Shown here: piece after piece, positions 34,330-44,511 of the stretch | How the letters are laid out: each line of letters opens with the position of its first letter | How positions within the stretch are numbered: the stretch's first letter is position 1 | DNA from: Lathyrus oleraceus | Lineage: Eukaryota > Streptophyta > Magnoliopsida > Fabales > Fabaceae | Length of the DNA stretch: 64,000 nt | Assembly: GCF_024323335.1 (NCBI RefSeq) | Contig: NC_066580.1 | Coordinates: 140,792,188 to 140,856,187 of the forward strand | Direction: 5' to 3' | Program-made: the position numbers and the translations under genes | Notes under the pieces: model-generated | Database searches by the model: none | Seen by the model: the letters and a program-made list of their open reading frames with translations, nothing else | What the model was told of the DNA's origin: nothing

Positions 34330-34650
34330 GTTTTACTTAGTTATGGATAAAGAATATGGTAAATAAAAATGGACATTAGATGACTTATGGATTAATGGTA
34401 TTATAATGTGAAATTGGATAATGGATTAATAAAAAAATGGATTTGGATTTAACATGTGGATTATGGGCTTTTTTTTTTGTTAGTAATGGATTTTAAATGG
34501 GTAATGGATAAAATGAGTTTGGATAATGAAAATGGATTAACGTGGATTATGGATATGGATGTTAGAAATGGATATTAGAATATGGTTTTAATGGATTTAG
34601 ATTCAATGAATAATTGGTTTGAAAAAACAATGGTTAAATGGGCTTAAAGA
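34330..34650. repeat. Degenerate ATGGATT-rich low-complexity stretch
   Basis: Many irregular copies of ATGGATT/ATGGATAA over about 300 bp within solo LTR D; no coding content. Confidence 0.7.
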
Positions 34651-34989
34651 AAAATAATGGATGGACTCAATGCAAAAAGCGATTAAATTTCCCAAAACCG
34701 AATTTATTCTCAAAGATCAACTATAACTAAGAAATCAACTTAAACTTCAAAAGTTAATTTGAAATTGAAATTAATACGACGTTAGAATTAATCAGAACAA
34801 TTATTGGCACGACGACGAAATGATGACTGTCATGATAACAAGCCATGAACTGATGGATTCACGTGTCGCGACTCGTAAATTGGATTGAACCATGCTTATT
34901 CAAAGGAAGTGTATGAAGATGATATGCAAATGTCAGGCCAGCGACCTATAGGATTACGTGAAGGGTGGGGTGAATTTCAGGGTATGACA

Positions 34990-34994
34990 ATTAT
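34990..34994 (+). repeat. Target site duplication of solo LTR D, right (ATTAT)
   Basis: Matches 31373-31377. Confidence 0.9.
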
Positions 34995-37267
34995 TAATAT
35001 TTTTCATGATTTAATTGATTTTGTGAATATTTTTAATTGTTTAAAAATACTTTTAAGTTTCCAAAAATTCTGAAAAATTTTCTCCAATGTCCTTTGACCT
35101 ATGATAAATCTCATGGCCAATTCTTTGGTGTTTTGATGAGATTTTAGGAATTTGACAAACCATATTTAATTTAATGCATTATTTTTAGTATTTTTAAATT
35201 GAATAAATGGCAAATAATTGTGTTGAGTCATCTTGATGATTTGTATAAGTTTTACTTGTGTTGTTGGGCCTTGGTAAAAGTTGATTTGACTTTGCTAGGT
35301 TAAGATCATTGGATTTAGGGGATTGATAGAATGTACATTCCATCTCCTAAAATGAATGAATGATCTTAATTTGGTAAAAGTCCTCCTTTGACCAATTTGA
35401 GTTTTGACCTATTTCCCTCTCTCTTCATCTAATTCCCCTTCTTTATGCATCCATTTCATTTGGCCTATGATATCTCAATATCCTAAGGCTAGTTGATTGC
35501 AAAATCAACATAAGTATGGATAAGATTATGTCACCTCTTTTGCATATTCTTTTTGTGTGTGGTATGTTTCATGAGCATAGTCCATTATATTATGTCTCTA
35601 ACATGCATTAACACCAAAATTCTATTGCCCGACCTCAAATAGTTGTGACTTCTACATAAGTCCAATTACGATTGCTTAACATAGCGCAAAATTTTTGACA
35701 CAAAAAGACATAGAATTCTAGTTAGTGAGATTGTAAGTCTCCCCTCTTTCATGGTATTGTGTGGAAACTTGGCCTTTTTTCCTTCCTTTGAAAGATGTCT
35801 TGGTTGAAGGATCCATGCTTATGATAAGTTGGTTGAGTGTTCTCCAAAGAATGACTTAAAATGAAAATCAAAAGAAAAAACAATACTAACTTCTAATTCA
35901 TTAACAACTAACATTTAATTTCCAACCATTTACTGTAATGCACTTCAATTTTTAAGCTCTATTCATTTTCCATTATTCATACCATTATAATTGTTTATAT
36001 TAATGTCATTTTCATTTTGTCCACTCGGACCATATTGTGTGATATATCTTGTTTGTGTATATTTGATTTGTTTGTGTGGTCTTTGACCATTAATGTACAT
36101 AATAAGAAACAAAAACCCTAAAAAACTATTGTGTTGACTGTTGGTTTGATCTTGGACAATTGGACTTAGAATCTAGGCAACATCCCTATGCAAAAGAACT
36201 TGGCCAATGCCAACTTTCATATAACCAAGTGCTTGCAATTTGAAACTTCATCTGATACATCATTGAAGATTCCTTTGGGTTCATCTGTAACATGATCATT
36301 GTGAAGTTGTTATTTTGAACCTGTGACTTGTGGAATTCATCTGTTACATGGGAAAATTTGAAGGAGATCATGGAGTGGCTAAAACTTGGATGGGGCTATC
36401 TTTATTTGATGCATTGCTCTTAAAGATTAATATATTGTGCATTGTTTGTGGCTTGATTCTAATGTCCAAGGAAATTTGGGTTTCTATATGACATTCTTTT
36501 CTATTGGATTTCTATCCATTGGTCAGATCTTTTCAACTCTTAACTTTTAAATTTATGCTTAGGATTAGTCTCTCCATCTCCTCCCCACTTCTTTAATTTC
36601 AAAGTCTTTCCCTCATTGTAAAATTTTCTTTGCTTGTGTTTGTTGATTTTAAAACTTTGACCATTTTTTGCAAACTAGAAACTTTGGCCTTATGCCATTG
36701 CATTTTCAAACTCATTTTTTAATCACACTTGTAAATAAACTTAACTATACTTGACTTAAAATTTTCAAAATCCAAAAAGAACTAACTCATTCAAACCATT
36801 TTCTAGGCCTTTGTGCCTTTCAAACTTAATTTTTGATTAAAAGCAATGCATCCACTTTGAAATTTGTATCACGAACTACGAGGTTTTGATCCCTCATTTT
36901 TATGTTGGTACGTAGGCACAAGTCCGAAGGTCTTGTCAAACACAAAAATATAAATTAATGAATTCTTCTCTCATCCCCCCATTCTATTTGCTTGCTAACA
37001 TCATTTTGTACAAAAATACATATGCACACAAGAAAGGGATCCCTAGGAGTACCTAGGACACTTTGGGTACTAACACCTTCCCTCTGTGTAACCAACCCCC
37101 TTACCTGTAATCTTTGGCATATTTAGTTTTGATTTGAAAACTTCTTACTTTTGGGTTTTGTTCGTACTTTTCCCTTTTCCCTTGGAAACAATAAAAGCGC
37201 GGTGGTGACTCTTGTTATTTGATGTCTAGCTTATCCATAGCTTGATGATCATGAATTTACCGCTACA

Positions 37268-37272
37268 GTTTC
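37268..37272 (+). repeat. Target site duplication of element C, right copy (GTTTC)
   Basis: Matches 21143-21147; see the left copy. Confidence 0.93.
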
Positions 37273-37829
37273 ATTTTGGTGGCTATTGACTACTTCACAA
37301 AGTGGGTTGAAGCGACATCATATGCGAATATAACCAAGCAAGTTATTGTGAGGTTTATCAAGAATCAGATCATATGCCGTTATGGTGTGCCAAGTAAGAT
37401 CATTACTGATAATGGATCTAACTTGAACAATAATATGGTGGAAGCTCTTTGCAAAGACTTTAAGATTGCACATCATAATTCTTCTCCCTACATACCTAAT
37501 ATGAATGGGGCTGTTGAAGCTACAAACAAGAATATCAAGAAGATCATTTAGAAGATGGTTCTAACGTACAAGGATTGGTATGAGATGCTCCCATTTTCTT
37601 TGCACGGGTATCGTACATCCATCCGTACTTGAACAGGGGCAACCCCTTTTTCACTTGTTTATGGTATGGAAGTTGTGCTCCAAGTAGAAGTTGAGATCCC
37701 ATCGTTGTGTGTCTTGATGGAGGCCAAGTTGACTGAGGCTGAATGGTGTCAGACCATATATGACCATTTGAATTTGATCGAAGAGAAGAGGTTAACTGCC
37801 ATGTGTCATGGTAAGTTATACCAGCAAAA
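37268..37829 (+). pseudogene. Element B integrase, second half (continues from 21147)
   Basis: Starts with the residues that follow the break at 21147 (FILVAIDYFTKWVEA), then CRYGVPSKIITDNGSNLNNN, the core Glu in the MNGAVEATNKN segment, and MCHGKLYQQ. There are stops at 37549-37551 and about 37630. It ends abruptly at 37829 where minus-strand LTR E begins. Confidence 0.88.
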
Positions 37830-38717
37830 TGTATCGGTAAATTCATGATCATCAAGCTATGGATAAGCTAGACATCAAATAACAAGAGTCGCCACCGCGC
37901 TTTTATTATTTCCAAGGGAAAAGGGAAAACTACGAACAAAACCCAAAAATAAGAAGTTTTCAAATCAAAACTAATAAAATTCCAGAGATTACAAGTAAGG
38001 GGGTTGGTTACACAGAGGGAAGGTGTTATCACCCAAAGTGTCATAGGTACTCGTATGGAGCCCTTTCTTGTATGCATATGTGTTTTTATACAAATGATGT
38101 TTGCAAACAAATAGGATGGGGGGATGAGAAAAGAATTCATTAATTATATTTTTGTGTTTGACAAGACCTTCGGACTTGTGCCTACGTACCAACATAAAAA
38201 TGAGGGATCAAAACCTCATAGTTCGTGGTATAAACTTCAAAGTGGATGCATTGCTTTTAACAAAAGTTTAAGTTTGAAAGGTACAAAGGCCTAAAAATGG
38301 TTTGAATGAGTTATTTCTTTTTGGCTTTTGAAAATTTTAAGTCAAGTATAATTAAATATATTTACAAGTTTGATTAAGAAAAGAAATTTGAAAATACAAT
38401 GGCATAAGACCAAAGTTTCTAGTTTGCATCATGGTCTAAGTTTAAGAAAAAAGCAAGCACAAGCAAAGAAGTTTTTTTAAAAGGAGGGAGAGATTTTGAA
38501 ATTAAAGAAATGGGGAGGAGATGGAGAGACTACCCTAAGCATAAATTTAAAAGTTGAGAGTTGAAAAGATCTGACCAATGGGCTGCAATCTAATAGACAA
38601 GAATGTCACATAGAAACCCAAGTTCCCTTGGACATTAGAATCAAGCAACAAACAATGCCCAAAATAATCAACTTGAAGAGCAAGGCATCAAATAAAGATA
38701 TCCACATCGAAGCTTAG
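37830..38717 (-). repeat. Minus-strand family-C LTR E, left part
   Basis: The reverse complement of the C LTR 3' end (37267 and inward): starts TGTATCGGTAAATTC at 37830, contains GCCACCGCGCTTTT matching the C LTR, and continues to the CTTAG target where F is inserted. It resumes after F at 61095. The left target duplication is probably CAAAA (37825-37829); the other copy is outside the window. Confidence 0.88.
38713..38717 (+). repeat. Target site duplication of element F, left (CTTAG)
   Basis: CTTAG precedes TGTAACACC and recurs at 61095-61099 after the 3' LTR. Confidence 0.96.
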
Positions 38718-39743
38718 TGTAACACCTCAAATTTGCACCTACCTTTTGTACATACATTTTCATATTAGGTCATAACATAACATGGTCCACTGCATAACAT
38801 TGCATTGTCCTATTTGCCTCAAGTGCAAGCCAATCAAGAAATTAGGTCAAACTGGTCAGGAGATCAGTCAGTCAAGCAAGCAAGCACAATTCTCAAGGAG
38901 CCAAGGCCCTAGGGTTGGTCCAACATGTTCACATGACTTGGGGATCCATTTGAAGTGTTTTGGTCAAGGATTGGATGTTCAGAAGTCATCAGTCAATGCA
39001 CAGTCAGTCAGAAACCCTAAAAGTCAACTGTTGGTCAACTGTCCATTTAATCAGTGATTTGATGGTTGGATTTGGTTTGAGAGGTCTCATTCATGTCCAT
39101 ATAGTCCTCATATATCATGTCAAACACCATCATGGAGGAATTTGAAGCCAGATCAGAAATTTCCAAAAAGGGAAACTTGACCTGTAACTGAAATTTACCA
39201 AAAATGGAAAGTCTTGATCCTCAAACTTACATCATGATACAAGCTTCAAATGAATTTTTGCCCAACATGAAAGTTGAAGATCTTGTTCTCCCATTCCCAA
39301 AAAGTCCAAGAACTCTCAATTCCCATGTATGGTTGGCAAGTTATGATCAATTCATTTTCAAAAATTCTTGAACTTCAAAAGGCCATATCTCTCAAACCAT
39401 TTGGCCAATTTGGGTGGGGTTTTTTCCTACAAGTCACATTTGATCCCCTCTTTCCAAAAATGTAACCATCATTCACCAAAACTTCACCAATCAAAATGGC
39501 ATTTTTGGACTTGCATGAATTGATTTCAAGTGTGGTACAAAAGTGAGTTTCAAAATTAACCATTTCTAATCAATTCTACCAATCAAATATGTTCAGAAAT
39601 CATATTTTGGTCATGTTACAAAGTCATTTTCGTGCAGTACATATAGCCATTCCTAACTTGCTTGAAAATTGGCCAAAAGTACATTTTTTAACAACTACAT
39701 CCCACCTTTTCATGGACTTTGATTTGTACTTTTAAACAGAGAA

Positions 39744-39750
39744 TATAAAG
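39744..39750 (+). promoter_or_regulatory. Possible TATA box in the F 5' LTR
   Basis: TATAAAG about 1.03 kb into the LTR; the 3' LTR has the same sequence near 57150. It would make U3 about 1 kb and R-U5 about 3.9 kb. No independent support. Confidence 0.35.
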
Positions 39751-42681
39751 ATGATTTTCTGTCATTTACAAACCCTAGCAGCCATCTAACCACAGAAATC
39801 CACTCTCTCTCAAATTCCATCTTGCTTGCATTTTCCAAAATCAGTCAAAAAGCTCCAAAGAACTCGAACAAGCCATTGTTTATTCACCATCCAAGCATCA
39901 TTGTGGACACTTTGCAACCATATTTCCCCAACTGAAAGCTCCTTTCCTAGCACTGTTTTCAAAGAGCTCAGCCATGGCAGATTGATATTCTAGCAAGAAC
40001 AAGCTACATTGAGCCAAGATTACTTCACCATTCAACTTGTGAAGGCTAAGTTTTCCTCTGTTCGAGCTTATACAAGCCAGAAAACACCCGAATCTTCATC
40101 TGCCTTGCAGATTTGGTTAGTATTCGATTCTCTCTATTTCCAAAACTTTGCCATGCTTAGTGTAGGTCTTAGTACCCTGATCATTATGAGCTTTGAATGG
40201 TAGAATTTGGTTAAATAATTAGCAAGAAATCTGGAACTGAAGATTGATGTTCATATGCTTTTTTGCTCGATTCTCTCTCAATAGCTTGTTACCATGAAAA
40301 TAATGCTTGGAGTTGTCATGTGTATGGTCTGATGGTTCTATTGGTGTACTCATTGATCATTTCTGGGAATGTTTGTTCTTGAGCAAGTGTTAATGTTGAA
40401 TGTTCTTTGGTTCGATTCATGATATATGTGATGTTTTGATGAAAATTGATGTTGGATTCTTACTTGCCATGCCATGCTGAACATTTCTGTGTAACCAATT
40501 TGGAATTCTGGGAAATTTCATGAAAACACGATTTGGGGATGAAGGTTGTTGCTTACTGTTCATGAACCCTAGGGTTTCTTCATAAGCCTTGCCCAGAATT
40601 GTTGTTGTGAACGTGCGCATGGCACTGTACGCCATGCTGACCAATGAGAATATTTCATTCTCGCGACCAAAACGCGGCCGTTTTGATTAGTGACCCCATA
40701 ATTTCAAAAATGCCATCCGTGGCACATGGTTTATTGAAAATAAGTTATTTCTTTTCCATTTTAATTTCATTTGATCATCAAACTTTCAAAAATCATAACT
40801 CATTCATGTTAAATCCATTTCTCATGGGAATTTTTGCATTATCTTCATCATGATCTCTACTTTTTTATCATAATTTTTCCAGAATTTTGTGATCAATGGA
40901 TTTTAATTGGTATTAGGGTTTGTGACATGTGCTCATATTTTGTACACTTTGCCAAAACATTTGTGAAATGGTGATACTTTATCCAATGGCTCCCAAATTT
41001 TTTGTGCTTAAACTAGACACACTCATGGTGATTTTGGTGTAGAGTTTGTGAATTTATCATTGCTGGTTTGTGAGTTATGATTTTTTGAATTAGGGTGTGA
41101 CAATTTGTGTCACACCATTGATGTCCAACTTCATGATTTTCATTACCATGCTTCTTGAACTAAAATTGGTTTGAATTTTTGCATGAATGTACTCTTGGAT
41201 GTCTAGTTTACATGTGAATTTTCTTGGAATTATTTGTGGCATTTCCTAATTGTTTGAGATTTTCTCCCTTGTTTAGTCATATGTTGACTTTTTGTGACAC
41301 TTGTTCCCATTTCATTTGTGAAATTCTCATACTTTATTAGATGGACATGAAATTTTACATGAGATAACTAGACATCCTCATCTTTGCCATGGTTTTAGTC
41401 CCATTCATTTATCATATATCATCTCTGACTTATGATTTTTCTAAGTTGATGCATGTTTGGTTGACTTCTTTGAGCATGTTCAAAATTGCTTTGACTTTCT
41501 GATTTTCATTGACTGCCTTCCACTTGTCCAAATGAGATGAAATTTGACATGCTTACCATGCTGTGGGTTATGATTGATCATGATTTATTTGATGATTTTT
41601 GGAAATGTTTAAGATTGCTTTTTGAGTTAAGTCTTGCTGTTGACTTCTATGAGTTTCTGTTTGCAACACTTTGACCTAAATTGTTCATGAAATGATGATG
41701 ATGATTGATATGAATGTGAACCCAATTGGTTGTGTTTCTTAATTGTTTGAACATGATTTTGGATGCTTGCCCTTTGCTGTTTTGACTTTTTCATTCCTTT
41801 TTGACCCTAGGCTTGCCCTAGTGGTCCTGTTACTCACCTTTGAGCTCATGTTTTCAGGTTGACCAACAAATGACCAATGAGACCAACTCTTTTTGATTGA
41901 GCTTGCTTGATTATCATTGACTAACTTGCTTGTTTTGTAGGTGGCTTAGCTCACATACCTTAAGCCTTAAGTCTTGCACATCCATTTGCTTCTGATTAAC
42001 TGTTGATGTCTGTTTCTTTTTGCTTTGTTTGAAGTTGTATACTAATGTCTGCTTGACTATTTCAGGTGCTTTTAGTTGCTCAGTTCCTTGTGAACTTTTG
42101 CTTTGCTTTGCTTGTATAAGCAATTTGCATTGAGGTATATTTCTAATCTTCATGTAGTCTGGAAGACCTGGCCTGTTACTTGGCCAGGCAACTGTCTGAA
42201 GTCCTCCTTAAGAGGCAATGTTTGTGGATGTTTAATTTTGTCCTTGCATAGAGTCAAAGTCCTCCTAAGTGAAGAGGCAATTGGCAGAACCCAAGGGATA
42301 TGCAACCTATCCCCTGCTATTCTGTGTGTCATCTGTTTTGCTCACACCACTGTGTTGATGCATTGCAAATACAAACCCAAGATCTTGTACAATTGTACAA
42401 TTGAGTCAGTTTTAAATGTGTAGAAGGGTTCCCACTTTCTGAACCCACACATTCTCGTCTTAAGCTCTCTCAGGCCAGGGATAAGAGCTGTGAAGTCTTA
42501 TCTTCACTCACCTTTCATCTGCTTCACCTTAGTCTCTCAATGGCAAGGTTAAGAGCAACATTTACCCAGTTCCAGAGGTTTGTTTGTTGAGGTTGATATG
42601 ACCCCTCGACTAAAACCTAACCCTTGCTTGAGCCACTTGTTTGTGTATAGTGTGTGCTACTTGTGCTTGTATGTTTGTTTG

Positions 42682-42799
42682 ACTTGCTTCCTGTGCAAGT
42701 TAGGGTTAGTTTAGACTTACTTCCTGTGCAAGTTAAGTGTGTGTGTGGCTTGCTCCCTGTGCAAGTCACGACTAGGATAGGCTGGCTCCCTGTGCCAGT
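42682..42799 (+). repeat. Four hairpins with loop T(T/C)CCTGT in the F LTR
   Basis: 42682-42700 ACTTGC/GCAAGT; 42715-42733 ACTTAC/GCAAGT (one mismatch); 42747-42767 GGCTTGC/GCAAGTC; 42781-42799 GCTGGC/GCCAGT. The 7-base loop is TTCCTGT or TCCCTGT in all four while the last stem changes on both sides. Also present in the 3' LTR from about 60087. Confidence 0.7.
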
Positions 42800-42940
42800 T
42801 AGCTAGAAACCTTAACTTAGGGTTGATTTTGCATGACAACATCTAGGCTCGAGTCGTAGTCTCCCTAGTGTTGTGTCTCCCTTTGTTATCTGGTTAGGCT
42901 AGTCCTTTATCCCTGCGTAGGGGAACTACGTCGCCCTGAT

Positions 42941-43502
42941 CCTCATACCAGATGAGGTACGTAGGCAGGAGATGAGCTGATCTCTCCGGGCGCCTGTGTC
43001 TTTGTTTTGTCTTGTTGTGTGCTTGGAAGCTGATGTAAGTCCATCGAGTGGCATTCGGGTTCCAGTGTGGGTTTGTTGGTTCGGATGCTGATGTAAGTCC
43101 AGTGATTGGCGTTCAGGCTCCACGTTTGCCTCCTTGTGTGTGTTTTGGTTCGGATGCTGATGTAAGCCCAGTGATTGGCATTCAGGCTCCACGTTTGCCT
43201 TTGCCTGTGTTTGTCTGTGTGCGTGTCAGCCGAGCTACGAATGCTCTGATTCTCCTTCGTCCAAAGGAGATACGTATGCATAGGATGCGATATCCTAGCG
43301 AGCATGTGTCGTTTCCCCAGTCCGAACTACTTCGACTCTGATGTCTATGCCTGATAGACTAAGTAGGCCCAGGATGCGACATCCTGCCGAGTCAGTTTTG
43401 TCTGTTTTCTTGCGTCTCTTTCAGCCAGTGTGTGTGTGTGTGAGCAGTGTTTTAGCAACCAATTTTCCTTCCTTTTGTGCGTGGATCCCGTAGAGTACTA
43501 CG
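42941..43502 (+). other. Hairpin-dense 3' part of the F LTR
   Basis: CCTCAT-ACCAG-ATGAGG (42941-42957); TAGGAT-GCGAT-ATCCTA (43281-43297); CAGGAT-GCGAC-ATCCTG (43370-43386); and a CGTAG/CTACG pair around AGTA near 43488-43502. The GCGAY loop pair has different but complementary outer base pairs. These would lie in the R-U5 leader of the genomic RNA if the upstream TATA is used. Confidence 0.6.
43025..43200 (+). repeat. Three direct repeats (58-69 bp period) in the F LTR
   Basis: GCTGATGTAAG at 43029, 43087 and 43156 starts three related units containing GTGATTGGCGTTCAGGCTCC-type sequence. Confidence 0.8.
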
Positions 43503-43689
43503 GATGCGCAGGGGTGCTAATACCTTCCCTTCGCATAACCGACTCCCGATCCCATTCTCTTTGGTCGCGAGACCACGTCTTTTCCAGGTTTACTCTGAGC
43601 GTTTCCTTTCCCTCTTTTGGGATAAATAACGCACGGTGGCGGCTCTGTTGTTCTTGTTTTCCCGCCGGTTTTTCGCGTGATGCGACAGC

Positions 43690-43707
43690 TGGCGACTCTG
43701 CTGGGGA
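43690..43707 (+). promoter_or_regulatory. Primer binding site of element F
   Basis: TGGCGACTCTGCTGGGGA begins two bases after the 5' LTR. A site starting TGG pairs with a tRNA 3' CCA end; from memory Ogre elements use tRNA-Arg, and this sequence is the known Ogre type. Confidence 0.85.
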
Positions 43708-44511
43708 ATATAGAGAAGTTGACCTGTGCTGGTCCATCTTCCCTAAGCGAGTCTCTCCTAGCGCTCTCTAGGTTAGGGTTTTGGTTGCTGTTTGCTGTTA
43801 TTTATTGCATTCATTTATTTATTATTTGCATTTATGTTTGCATTAATGTTTGCATTCATATTCATCTGTTCACCTGGCTGGCTGGTTGTCTGTTTCTCTC
43901 TGTTGGGGTGGGAGTTACTCGAGGTAAAAGGCCCAATACCCAGGCCATGAGTGAAATCTAGGATACTTAGGAATAGAGTGATTCATGGGAAGCGGGTGGT
44001 ATTGCGCCACTTAGCGGAACATTGATATCACGAGCAGTTCAGACCCTGGTGGGATATTATCGTTACATACTTCGGGTGTGTATATGATGATGTTCTGCGA
44101 AAGGTTATTTATGCTGCGTTTCTCTCGACCTTACCCTGGCCTAGATGACACCCGTGAGTGGGGAGGGAATGATCATTATTACAGGTACAGTTGGTGACTT
44201 GTTGGTGACTTGTTGGTGACTTGTGATCCTGTTGGTGACTATTGGTTCAGAATTTTGGGGTCTCAGATGACTTTGGGTTTCAGATGAATATGTGGTTCCG
44301 AGTTCAAGCCGAAGCTTTGATCCTGTGTTCTGAGAGACACAGCCAACCAGTCGTGTCTGCATCATTTGCATCATAGCATATTTATTTTTCAAAAGAAACG
44401 CAATAAAAAAGATACAAAAAAAAAGAAGAAAAAAAAGAAAAGAAAAAAAAAACTAATCCCTGCATGCATATCATTTCTCAGGTACATTCCAGAGCTTGTT
44501 CACTGATAGAG
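43708..44511 (+). other. 5' leader of element F between PBS and ORF1
   Basis: Noncoding. It contains three copies of GTTGGTGACTTG near 44189-44224 (a fourth partial copy follows) and an A/AAG-rich stretch at 44386-44456. TTCTCAG at 44474-44480 could be a splice acceptor, but nothing proves it. Confidence 0.6.

Larger units (their letters stand above)
31378..34989 (-). mobile_element. Solo LTR D (3612 bp, minus strand) of another Tat-like family
   Basis: On the minus strand it starts TGTCATACCC (34989) and ends GTAGCGACA (31378), with ATTAT on both sides. A minus-strand TATAAATA lies at 33761-33768. Near its 3' end is the GGTTTTCTCGATATTTTCCC and ACCGATGGCGACTGTG context that lies at the 3' edge of many legume Tat LTRs. 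No internal domain, PBS or PPT was seen, hence a solo LTR formed by LTR-LTR recombination. Small ORFs within (such as 33933-34340) show no known protein pattern. Confidence 0.82.
21148..37267 (+). mobile_element. Element C: internally deleted Tat/Ogre-like LTR retrotransposon nested in B
   Basis: Bounded by GTTTC duplications. It has a 5' LTR from 21148 whose last ~0.6 kb is missing, a partial integrase, a ~2.7-kb 3'UTR, a PPT and a full 3' LTR from 28957 to 37267. Inside the 3' LTR sits solo LTR D (31378-34989). The missing part covers the LTR end, primer binding site, ORF1, gag, protease, RT and RNaseH. LTR comparison over the first ~365 bp shows 14 differences by eye (~3.8%), so it is much older than F. 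Confidence 0.92.
28957..37267 (+). repeat. 3' LTR of element C (interrupted by solo LTR D)
   Basis: Begins TATAAGACCCC (the canonical TG is mutated to TA) and ends with ACA before the GTTTC duplication. Without D and its duplicated target it is about 4.69 kb. The TATA box is at 30470-30477. The ORFs inside are not genes. Confidence 0.9.
38718..43687 (+). repeat. 5' LTR of element F (4970 bp)
   Basis: Nearly identical to 56124-61094. It begins TGTAACACCTC and ends GATGCGACA. A possible TATA box (TATAAAG, 39744-39750) lies about 1 kb in. The 3' third holds several small repeats and hairpins (listed). ORFs such as 38782-39057 occur in both LTRs because the LTRs are identical; they are not genes. 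Confidence 0.96.

Noticed and set aside
33933..34340. 135-aa Cys/Phe-rich ORF
   Set aside because: It lies in solo LTR D upstream or near its TATA on the opposite strand, has no family resemblance and no conserved start context.
38782..39057. ORF identical to the one at 56188-56463, with more matching ORF pairs up to 43341/60746
   Set aside because: They are identical because they lie in the two LTRs of F. None has a recognisable domain, so they are not a duplicated gene cluster.
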